From: Aquila chrysaetos chrysaetos
Lineage: Eukaryota; Chordata; Aves; Accipitriformes; Accipitridae
NCBI RefSeq assembly: GCF_900496995.4
Contig: NC_044027.1
Location: 7,898,743 to 7,962,742 of the forward strand
Length of the DNA stretch: 64,000 bases
Direction: 5' to 3'
This document shows positions 55,590 to 64,000 of the stretch, piece after piece (the stretch's first letter is position 1; the number at the start of each line of letters is the position of its first letter). The position numbers and the translations under genes are program-made. Under the pieces are notes generated by a model, which searched no databases, was not told the origin of the DNA, and saw only the letters and a program-made list of their open reading frames with translations.

Positions 55590-57567
55590 GCCCATCCCCT
55601 GCTGCCTGTCCTGCTGCCCACTGCTGCTCATGGGGGGACGTTTGCAGCAGCCCCATGGTCCTGCTCACCTCCAGACCTCGGGAAGCTAAGCAGCAGCCCT
55701 GGCAGGGAGTTCCGCACAGCTGCCCCCAACAGCTCCCTGCTTGTTCAGAGCCCCTCTAATGTTCTGGCAGGGGCTCGGTGGGGATAGCCTGTGTGTTCGG
55801 CATCCCACAGGGAAGCCTGTCCTTGCTGTGGCTCAGCATAAGGATGCAATCATGTCCGTCGGCCGCCCAGCACATGGGGCTGCTGCAGCAAGCCTCCTGT
55901 CCCCAGAGCCAGGGCAAGGGCTCAGCCTCCACATCACCTGGCTGCTCACAAGTGCTGGCCATGGGGCTGGTGCTCGTGGTGCTGAGCTGAGGTCACTCAA
56001 AATGTCATTTCCCACTTGCAACTGGAGGCCCTGGGTGGTGTTGGCAAGTTTTAAGAAAAGTGACAAACTGTTGCCTGCTTTATTCCGAGCAGAACTTAAT
56101 TTCCCCTTCTGCCCTGCCACCTCTGTCCCCACCCCACCACCATCCCCTCCCTCATGCTGAGGATGGGGATCAGCCCCATGAGCAAGGCTGCACACGTGGG
56201 TCTGTGCGTGGTGTTCCCCTTCCTTCATGTCATGTGCTTCCCTCCTGCCCACACACCCCATGCCACAGATTTAAGGAAAGGTGAGCCTGTGACGGCTACA
56301 TGGAGCCAGTGGGATGCAACCACTGCCCTGGGGCTCTGCATGCTAGCAAACCTCTGCTCTGGGGCCATGACACAAGGAAGGATGCTCTGCCAGCAGGTCT
56401 CGTGTCCCATGCTGGGATCTGCAGCCTTGTACCACAAACTTGAGGAAACGGCTCATCAGGCACTGTGCCACAGACACATAAGCAGAGCTGACGACACAGC
56501 ATGCCTGCCAGCCCACAGTGGCTCCTCACTGCAACGCCTGCCCTGTGGCCGGATGCCTCTCTGCCCTCTGCCCCATCATGAGAGGGCTCCTGGCAAGGCA
56601 GCTGGGAGAAACCAGTGGGGCTTTTCTGGAGAAGCCGCCTATTTCCTGGTTGTTTCGGTGCTGGGGCAACAGGGAGCAGATCCCTGCCCGTGGGAACCCC
56701 TCTGGGCTGGCACTGCAGAGACGCTGCCCTGGGAAACAGGAGAGAAAAAAGGTTTTAGAAAGCTAGGCAAGAATGGAAACTTGTGCTTGGGTTTGATCTT
56801 CCTTCCAGGCAAGCATCCTTGCCAGGAGGGGGATTATAGCCTTGGATACACTGGGGTCCTTCCAGTCCTTCAGTGCCTGTAGGAGGAAAAGCTCTGGGCT
56901 CGAAGCTGAAGCTCGAGTGCATTGGGGAGCTCCCACCCACAGGTTATAGATGCAAAGCCACTGGCTCCGTGGGAGCTGCCCTCAGTCACACTTTGGTTTG
57001 TTGCACCCGCTTACTTTTCTCCTCTACCGGTGGAAACACTACCAGTAGCCCGGCTCTTGCCACGTCGGTGACACTGTGCAAGTGGAAACATGGGTGTGTG
57101 CACTCAGTGCAAAAGCATCATTCTGGCTCCAGCTGGACATACCTCTGCTGGGCTGAGGGATGCATCCCCCCTGCAGGACAGGCTGCTGGTAGGTTTTCCA
57201 GTAGCCCATGCAATTTTGGGACTCCTCCATGCAAGGAGCAAGACACTGGGAAGAGAGTCAGCACCAGTAGTTTGGGAAGCCCAGACGCCCAAGTCCTTTT
57301 GTTGGTGCAGGACTCAGCCTGCCTGGAGGTCCCCAGGGTAGGGACGGCTCTGGGCTTGCAGGACGGCTGGCCTGCACTGGCCTGCGATCTCTGAAAAATA
57401 CACCTGATTTCTCAGCCAAGTCCCCGAGGTTGGGTCAGTCCAGGTCCTGACTCCAGCAAAAGCTGCAGATCTCAGCCAGGCTGCACGTGGCCCTGGGGAC
57501 TGGGAGCAGGTTACAGCTCCTCCACCTGGCTGTGGGTCCCGTGCTGCTCCCAGGCAGGACGGAGATT

Positions 57568-57598
57568 GGGAGTGGGATTGGGAGTGGGGTTAGGGTTG
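57568..57598 (+). other. G-quadruplex-forming tract
   Basis: Five or more GGG tracts separated by 3-base loops (GGGAGTGGGATTGGGAGT, then GGGGTTAGGG), an almost ideal intramolecular G4 pattern on the plus strand. Confidence 0.7.
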
Positions 57599-59199
57599 GA
57601 ACTGACATCAGGGCTGGGGGGTTCCCCCTCCCATGGACCACAGCACATTGCCCTGTGAGCAGTCTCAGCCCAGCCCGTGACCGAGGAGCGAGTCCCTGCC
57701 CTCGTCCCCTGGTTCACACACTGCTCGAGAGCTGCCCGTGAGGCAGACGGGGGCTGTGCTCCTGCTGGGGACACCTTCGCAGCCTCCTGCCATCCCCAGT
57801 GTACTGCTGGCTGCCACAGGGACTGTGTTGTTCTCCAACCAGCCCCTCTCTCTGCCTGCTGTTCCTTGCCCTGGGACTCTCTGCGGAGTAACCTCTGGAG
57901 CAGGTTGGGACCGCCCTGGGGCTCCCATCAGGGCTGAGATCAGTGTTTTGCTATAGCAGCTCTTGAGTGCATCGTGGGACTGCTTGTGCATTGCTCATGG
58001 CTGGCCCATGCTGGTGGCTCATCCTAATCCCAAGATTATTGAATGGTCCTGGATGCATCTCCCCTGCACTTGCTGTTGGCTGAGGAGCTTGCAGATGGGA
58101 GCAGAAAACTCTGTCCCTAATGCCTCCCTTTGGACCCCTGCCCGTTGCAGTGTCTCCAGGCTCATCCCATTCTTCCTGTTATTTCCCGACCACATACAGA
58201 GCTGCAGTGCCACCCACCAGTGCTCCCAGCTGTGCTCATCTATGTTTAATTTGAGAAGCCCTGAGCCCCACCACCAGCAAACCCCACCATCCCCAGGCGC
58301 CATCTCCCAGAGCCAGCCAGCGAGTCCCTTCTCTTGCTTCAGTTTCTCCACTAATCACTCATTCAACCCAGGCAGCCCTCGCCCAGGTGGCCCCACATCA
58401 AATGCTCTTGTTGGAAGAGGTATATTAGAAAAACCTCTCTCCTTTGTCCAGAAAAGCAGCTATCCCACACTGCTGGGTGAGTAACGCACTCCCCACCTTC
58501 TCTTCTTTGTTCCCCACCTGCCACTTTGTCCCCAGTGAATATTTCACCTGTGAGTCCCCCGGGGTGGGGACAGGCTTTGTTGCCCAGCTAGGATGGGGCT
58601 GCCACCAGGACCTGTCTTTCCTGGGGAGCCTGTGCCTGTGCTTCTCCTCAGAGCTGGGGGAGGAAAGCGCTGTCTCCCCCATGCTGCTGAGCTGAAGTCA
58701 GTGTCCACGTCAGTTGCAGGAGATGTAGAAATACATGCCAAGATCCTGCAGATGCCTCAGGCATGCTGGTGGCACATCCTCATTCAGCTTTACCTGGGAC
58801 CAAGCTCTCAGTGTTTACCCAGGTATGGGGTGAGCAAAAGGCACCAGCACAGCTGGGGCTCCTGACCTGGTTTCCTCTTTGCCTGTGACATCCACCCACT
58901 CCTCTGGGCCCCCTTACCATGCCACGTCTCACAGGTACGCCTGGTCCTTTACTGCCTTGGCCCTGTAACGGACGTGACACCCCATACACAGGCTGTTAGC
59001 ATGCAAAATTGGCATTAAATCATGGGGAACTTATTGCTGTCTCACAGCAAACCCTGGCCCTGCATCTGATTGATTATATGGTTATTTCAGGTTACTGTAA
59101 GTGTCTGGTCATGCTGGGTCTCTCTCCCTCCTGCTATCAAAGCAGGCCCCCTAAAATTTCACCATGTGCCTCTATCCCTGGGAACACTTAAGGTGGGAT

Positions 59200-59272
59200 G
59201 AACGGATGGAGAGCAGCCCTGCGGAGAAGGACTTGGGGATGCTGGTGGATGCAAAATTGGACACAGGCCAGT
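59200..59272 (+). mobile_element. CR1 LINE ORF2 3' fragment
   Basis: The sequence GATGGAGAGCAGCCCTGCGG followed by AGAAGGACTTGGGGATGCTG and GTGGATGCAAAATTGGACA matches the well-known CR1 segment encoding WRAALRRRTWGCWWM in an alternate frame. It is short and isolated from a 3' tail. Confidence 0.8.
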
Positions 59273-59447
59273 GAAGAACGGATATGGCACCAAGGGCATG
59301 AGGACAGCGGGATGCCAGAGGCACTGGACAGCCTTACTGTCCGCTGGAGTGCAGGGCCCCAAGACCTGGCATTGCTCTTCCTCCACCCCTGCCTTGCTGT
59401 GCAACACGACAACAAGGAGTGTGTCAGGGTGCAGGGAGGTGGTAGGG

Positions 59448-59520
59448 CAGCAGGGTGGCAGGGGTGGCAGGCAGCAGGGGTGGCAGGCAGCAGAGGTGGC
59501 AGGGTGGCAGAGCAGCAGAA
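59448..59520. repeat. 16-bp GC-rich minisatellite
   Basis: Unit CAGCAGGGGTGGCAGG in about four imperfect copies just downstream of a CR1 fragment. Confidence 0.8.
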
Positions 59521-60764
59521 CAACCAGGCTGTGCTGGGCTGGCTCCCCATGCAGCTGCTTGTGCATTGAACCTGCTCGTTGAGGCACATCCTTTGTTTCA
59601 CAACCTGGAGTCCACAGACGTGATATCTGTGCCAGCCTTGCTTTGCTGGTGTCCAAAATCCACATGTCCCTGGTTTCCTCAGACAAACAAGGCTGCGCTC
59701 ACCTTCTCATGACATCGGGAGATCCCCTGCTCCATTTTCCATCATGGAGAAAGCTCTCCCTGCCCCTTGCTTTCTTTTTCCCACTGAATTTGTTTGTGCC
59801 TGGAGCTCATTTCATGCTCCTTGCCAGGCATTGCCCACCTGAAGTGGCCACTTCAGCACAGGTGCCTGCTCCATCCTCAGGGATGTGGCTGGGTTCTCCC
59901 TGTGAGTGGCTGGGGCTGCCTGCCCAGTGCGGGCAGAGACGCTGCCACCCTCCCCTGCCCCACTCTCTTCACAGGTGGTGCCTCCTGTAAATGGGACACG
60001 ATGAGAAACGAGAGTTCACGGGAGTCTCCCCTTGCTGGGGTGGAAGCAGCCGGTGCCTGACCCTGGCTGGGCTGAGCTCAGGACAGCGGTGTTGGTGTGC
60101 TCCCTGCCTGAACACACCACCGTGGAGATATTTCTCTGGCTATACATGGGTTCATGTGGCTGTCATTCCCCTTGCGTGGCTGGGAGCATTTCCAGCCCAG
60201 CTCTTGGTGCCTCCCTGTTTGTGCTGGAGGTTGAGTCTCCTGGGACACCAGCCATTGGCCAGGTTTGGGCACAGGCTCCCTCGGACCTCGGCTCAATCCC
60301 CCTGCCCATTGGGGCTGGGCAGAGGGTGGCAAACGCGACCCTGTGCAGAGAAGGAGGAACAGCCCCTCTTGCAGTGGGAAGAGATGCAAATCCCCCGCTC
60401 CGTGCCATGTACGGGCAACCTGGGAACAGGGTGGCCAAGTCTGCACAAGGCCAAGGTATGGAAGACACATCTGCACTCAAATCCTAGGAGGGTCCTACCA
60501 CACCAAGAAACTGCCTGCCAGAAAAGGACTTGCTCCAAAGTCTCCAAAAGCAAAATAAGCACGAGGAGCAACGGACCATCCCTGCCCCCACAGGGCTCTC
60601 CCAGCCCTGCCTCTGCTCACTACCATTCGAAAAAGAGATTTTTGGTTCCTTTTCAGTCTCTGAGGACCTCTTCTCACTGTCCAGTCAAAAAGAGAAACAG
60701 GAGGCTTGGCAGCTATTAAGAAAGGGATTAAGTGTCATTCAGAGAAGATCTTTCTGCTTCTCTG

Positions 60765-60850
60765 TTAATCACTGGTGCGGCCGCACCTGTGAGGGTTGCA
60801 GATGTGTGCCTCGGAGGTGCTGGACAGGTGAGGAGGGTGGCAAGAAAAGT
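60765..60850 (+). mobile_element. Possible degenerate CR1-like fragment
   Basis: ATCACTGGTGCGGCCGCACC and GGAGGTGCTGGACAGGTGAG followed by AGGGTGGCAA recall the CR1 segment actggtgaggccgcacc...gaggtgctggag...agggcaa, with the stretch between shortened. The match is weak and boundaries are uncertain. Confidence 0.35.
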
Positions 60851-61894
60851 CAGGAATAGGCAGGTATTTCCCTGTGGAAACTTGAGAAGAGCCTTAAAGT
60901 CAGCAGTGATGCAGGAAGGCAGCAGAAATGATGCTCCGCTAAGCCTCAGAGACAAGACTATGGTCTCCTTCAGTATTAGCAGCAGCAGCAAAGGGGACTA
61001 ATTTTTTCACATAAATCAGTTTATTAATGCCTTGGAATTGATTGACACAGGTTTTCTAGAGGTTAAATGCTTAATGAATTGAAGTGAGGAGGTAGACACA
61101 TCTGCAAACACTCACAGGTTGAACACAGCAGTCCTGCAGAGAAGCCCTGCGCTGCAGTGATGGGCACTGGCTGGGCGAGGGTCACTCTCCGTGCCCCTAT
61201 TTAGCCATTTTTTTCCCCAGACTCTGCTGCTCGTCACTGCTTTGGGGGACAAAACTGGAGCTCGTCCCCTGTGAGACTGCCAGCAGCAGACCCTCCACGA
61301 TGTGCTGGCACATCGGGGTCAAGGGTCCCCAGACCACAAGCCCGTGACACGGGCTGGGCCCCTCAAGCGCCTCCACACCCAGACACCACAGCGATGGGCA
61401 GGAAGCTCTGCAGAAACCCCAGTGCTGGTGCAATGCAATGCAGGGCAGCTGTGAGTGGCAGAAAAATTGGTTTGCTTTGAAAAAAAATGAAGAAGCGAGG
61501 CAGGCTGCAAGGAGCTGAAGTGTGACCCTCCAGCCTGCAACCCAGCTGGTCTGGAAGCCGCATCCTCCTTCAGCCTCCTCTCCTTGGTGATAGCTCCTTG
61601 TTTATTATTTTGTTCACTGTTTTATCCCTCTGTGTACGCAAGCTCAAAATGTCCTTCTCAGGGCCAGGGGCCCAACCTTCCTTGGCTCACTGCTCCATGT
61701 TGAAACGCATTACATTATTCACTTGTGACCATGTTAAAAACAATCTCAATATACGTCTGGGCTCCTCAGGACTGTCACAAGCTCCTTGTAATGATTAAAA
61801 GCGGTAATATATTCATAGCTGTTACTCGTGGTAGGTGAGACACTGTCTCAGATCTTTTCTGTTGGTCAGGGTGTTCTTGCCTCCCACCAGACCC

Positions 61895-62285
61895 ATCTCT
61901 GGGCTGAGTCCTGGCTTGGGGGCAATGCCTGGAGGGACAGGATGGGGCTGAGTCCTGGGTCAAGGACAATGCCTGGTGGGAGGTGAAGATGGGACTGATC
62001 CCGGGGACAGAGGATGTGCCCAGGGAGGAGGAGGGACAGGGTGGGGCTGAGCCCCGAGGTAACGGTGGTGCCCGAGGTGGCGCAGGGGTTGGGCAGTACA
62101 AGGCTGATGCCGGGGCAGGGGTGATGCCCCGGGGGGGCGGGATGGGGCTGACTCCGGGGTCAAGGACCATGCTGGGCAGGGGGGCGGGGGGGGCGGGTAG
62201 ATGGGGCTGATCCCGGGGCAGGGGCGATGCCCGGGGCGGGGGCGGGCAGGATGGAGCCGAGCCCGGGGCAGGGCCAGCCGTGGGC
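61895..62285 (+). repeat. Minisatellite upstream of ENTPD2 (about 8 units of 46-59 bp)
   Basis: Units begin near 61895, 61941, 61988, 62040, 62095, 62141, 62200 and 62250. Each starts with GATGGGGCTGA or a variant, followed by CCCGGGG(C/A)AGG and GATGCCCGGGG-like sequence. Units nearest the gene are more CG-rich. The array ends about 190 bp before the ENTPD2 ATG. Confidence 0.85.
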
Positions 62286-63110
62286 CCCGCAGCCCGGGGC
62301 CGGCCCCCCGCAGCCCGGCGGAGCCCCGTGTCCCGCCCGGGTGGGCCGGGGCGGCGGTGACTCAGCCGGGAGAGGCGGGCGAGGAGGAGGAGGAGGCGGC
62401 GGGGGAGGAGGAGCAGCAGCAGGAGCCGCAGCAGCCGCCGCGGAGCCACTCACCTGCCCCCGCTCCGGCCCCGCCATGGCCCGCCGGGTCGCCGCCATCC
62501 TCCTGCTCCTCGCCCTCGGCTGCCTCCTGGGCATCCTCCTGCTCTGCCTCGGCTCCGGGGACACGCGGGGCCCGCCGGGCTTCAAGGTGAGCGGGGCCGG
62601 CGCGGGGGGCACCGGGCACGGAGGGGACGGGGACGGCGGGCACCGGGGGGGGGGACCCGGGCTACCGGGTACCGGGGGAGCCGCAGCGGGCACCCCGATC
62701 TGCGGGATGCGCGGTGCGGGAGGGGCTCCGGCATCCAGGGGATCCCCAGCATCAGGGGAGGCCGCCGGAGCTGCGGGGGGCCCGAGCTGCGGGCTGGGGG
62801 TCGCAGGGAGCAGCCCCCCCCGCCGGGCCGTGCAGGGACGGGGCGGCCGCTGCCGCCGGGCCAGCAGGGAGAGCCCCGCCGGCGGAGACCCCCAGCCGCC
62901 CATCCCCGGCACCTCAGACCCGCGCTTCGGGAGAGGAGGCTTTTGGCCACACTAAAAACTAGCGGGGACGTGTCTGGATGAGGCCCCCCCAGGCTAGAGC
63001 TGCCGCATCAGCATCTGCTCCCGCGGCCCGGTCGGGGTCGGGGAACCCCTGCGCACCGCAGCATCGCCCGGCACGCTGGGACTCCAGCGGCATCGCCTAA
63101 GCCATCGCTG
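62040..63110 (+). promoter_or_regulatory. ENTPD2: CpG island / promoter of ENTPD2
   Basis: CG-dense sequence covers the end of the minisatellite, the putative 5' UTR, exon 1 and the start of intron 1. A TGACTCAGC site (AP-1, also fitting the TGACnnnGC antioxidant-response pattern) lies at 62358-62366, about 110 bp before the ATG. A GGAGGAGGAGG run follows. No TATA box is seen. Confidence 0.65.
62476..62586 (+). CDS. ENTPD2: ENTPD2 first coding exon (partial gene, continues right of window)
   Basis: The ATG at 62476 lies in a strong CCGCCATGG context and opens 37 codons ending GPPGFK at a GTGAGC donor (phase 0). The peptide MARRVAAILLLLALGCLLGI plus LLLCLGSGDTRG is a basic residue cluster followed by one hydrophobic helix (residues about 5-25). 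It matches the N-terminal membrane anchor of ENTPD2, where human exon 1 also ends at a Lys just before YGIVLDAGSSH. ENTPD2 is a cell-surface ecto-ATPase that preferentially hydrolyses extracellular ATP to ADP. Its catalytic apyrase regions lie outside the window. Synteny with SAPCD2 supports ENTPD2 over ENTPD8 or other paralogues. With only 37 residues, the call rests partly on position. Confidence 0.78.
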
Positions 63111-64000
63111 CCGGCCAAGAAATGCGCTTCCCTGTGGAAACGAGCTGCTTTTTTTTTTTTCTTTTTCATTGTAAATTCAGATGCTGAAAGAAGTTCCCCA
63201 AAAAATTCTGGTTGGCCAAGTCCCCCAGTTGACTCTTTTGTTTTAAAAAAGTCATCTTTTTGTTGGTGACAGACGGAGCTATTCCGTGGAGACCAGGCTC
63301 TCGTCCTGGAAAATGGTTCATCCAATACCCACTTTTTCTCATCCCAAGCAATTTGCTTGGAAACTTTCTGAGCCAGCCTGAATGCCAGATGTGTTGCCTT
63401 CTCTCCGGGTTTGTCAGGTGTAATGAAGATGAGGCTGAGAAAAGGAGCTGGCTTAGCCAAGATGATACTCGCTGCTGTTAGTATACCTAGCAATGATGAA
63501 CTCCTTCCCTGTGGCACCTTTCTTTGCTACCCATCACCACGTGCTGAGGCATCTTGGGCAGTACCCTTAGCTGGTTTCAGAATGGATTTTTTCTCTTCGG
63601 ACATGGGGGAATTAGACAGATTGGTACCAAGAGCCCCATGCGCAGCACTTAGGTCACCCTGGAAAGCCTTTTCTCCTCCTGGTTCCAAGCTGGAGCTTTG
63701 GTTTTAAGCCAGATGCATTCCCAGAAATTTAAATTTTGTGCTTTGTTGTGCTTTTTCTCTCTCTGGGTGGTAGCACCTTCCAGTCTGCAGGTAGTGCTGT
63801 GGTTTGGGGCTGAGCATCCCTGAACATTCATGTGGGTCCTGGCTCTGCTCTGCCCGAGGCCATGCCGCCTGGCCCGGGGACTTGGGCTCTTGCACCATTC
63901 CTGGATGTGCCAAGCACACACGAGGTCCAGCACAGTGTGCGCAGTGAGGCACTGCCCACCAGAGCTGAGCACCGGTGTCCCGGCGGTACCTGTTCCCATG
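62587..64000 (+). other. ENTPD2: ENTPD2 intron 1 (partial)
   Basis: I searched for the next exon (expected to begin YGIVLDAGSSH) and did not find it. The CpG island continues to about 63110, then AT-richer DNA follows with a T11 run near 63149-63160. A 169-codon minus-strand frame at 63008-63517 is open but unrecognised. Confidence 0.6.

Larger units (their letters stand above)
42411..61890. other. Large interval between SAPCD2 and ENTPD2 with no recognisable gene
   Basis: About 19.5 kb lies between the SAPCD2 poly(A) signal and the ENTPD2 upstream repeat. Apart from the CR1 fragments and short tandem repeats listed separately, I recognise no exon, RNA gene or pseudogene on either strand. 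Long frames such as 43776-44567 and 44261-45088 (plus) have biased Pro/Cys/Trp composition and overlap one another, so they are not supported as genes. A moderately CG-rich patch lies at about 43270-43450. A non-coding transcript or enhancers cannot be excluded. Confidence 0.5.

Noticed and set aside
57585-57598. Interstitial telomere repeat
   Set aside because: Only one TTAGGG-like unit is present; the tract is better described as a G-quadruplex pattern.

Overview
The window is vertebrate nuclear DNA and almost certainly avian. The coding exons are short and split by GT-AG introns. GC-rich CpG islands sit at four first exons. The interspersed repeats include CR1 LINE 3' ends, one carrying the ATTCTATG-type terminal repeats typical of birds, and one compact solo LTR of an endogenous retrovirus. 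Gene order and orientation match the human 9q34.3 block ENTPD2-SAPCD2-UAP1L1-MAN1B1, seen here in reverse. In birds this block would be expected on the homologue of chicken chromosome 17; that placement is inference.

Layout. (1) 1-1453, minus: first coding exon and start of intron 1 of MAN1B1 (ER alpha-1,2-mannosidase); the rest of the gene lies left of the window. (2) About 3.8-23.9 kb, minus: the complete UAP1L1 gene (UDP-N-acetylhexosamine pyrophosphorylase-like 1), nine coding exons, 501 codons, all splice phases consistent. Intron 3 holds a solo LTR and intron 1 holds CR1 pieces. (3) 24.3-29.3 kb: intergenic, no gene seen. (4) 29.77-42.4 kb, plus: the complete SAPCD2 gene, six coding exons, 343 codons, with a likely poly(A) signal at 42389. 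Its promoter has twin CCAAT boxes and a striking long inverted repeat. (5) 42.4-61.9 kb: about 20 kb with no recognisable gene, only CR1 fragments, short minisatellites and G/C-rich tracts. (6) 61.9-64 kb, plus: a roughly 50-bp-unit minisatellite, a CpG island and the first coding exon of ENTPD2 (ecto-nucleotidase), whose remaining exons lie to the right.

Function. The genes are neighbours by ancestry and do not form a pathway. MAN1B1 trims N-glycans in ER quality control, UAP1L1 is a nucleotide-sugar pyrophosphorylase relative, SAPCD2 is a mitotic and spindle-orientation regulator, and ENTPD2 hydrolyses extracellular ATP. I found no operon-like, CRISPR, toxin or other accessory system. The observations most worth checking are the SAPCD2 promoter inverted repeat, the ENTPD2 upstream minisatellite, the LTR oriented antisense to UAP1L1, and details of the MAN1B1 N-terminus and UAP1L1 splicing. 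Exon calls come from reading translations against remembered human family sequences; no alignment or database search was run.
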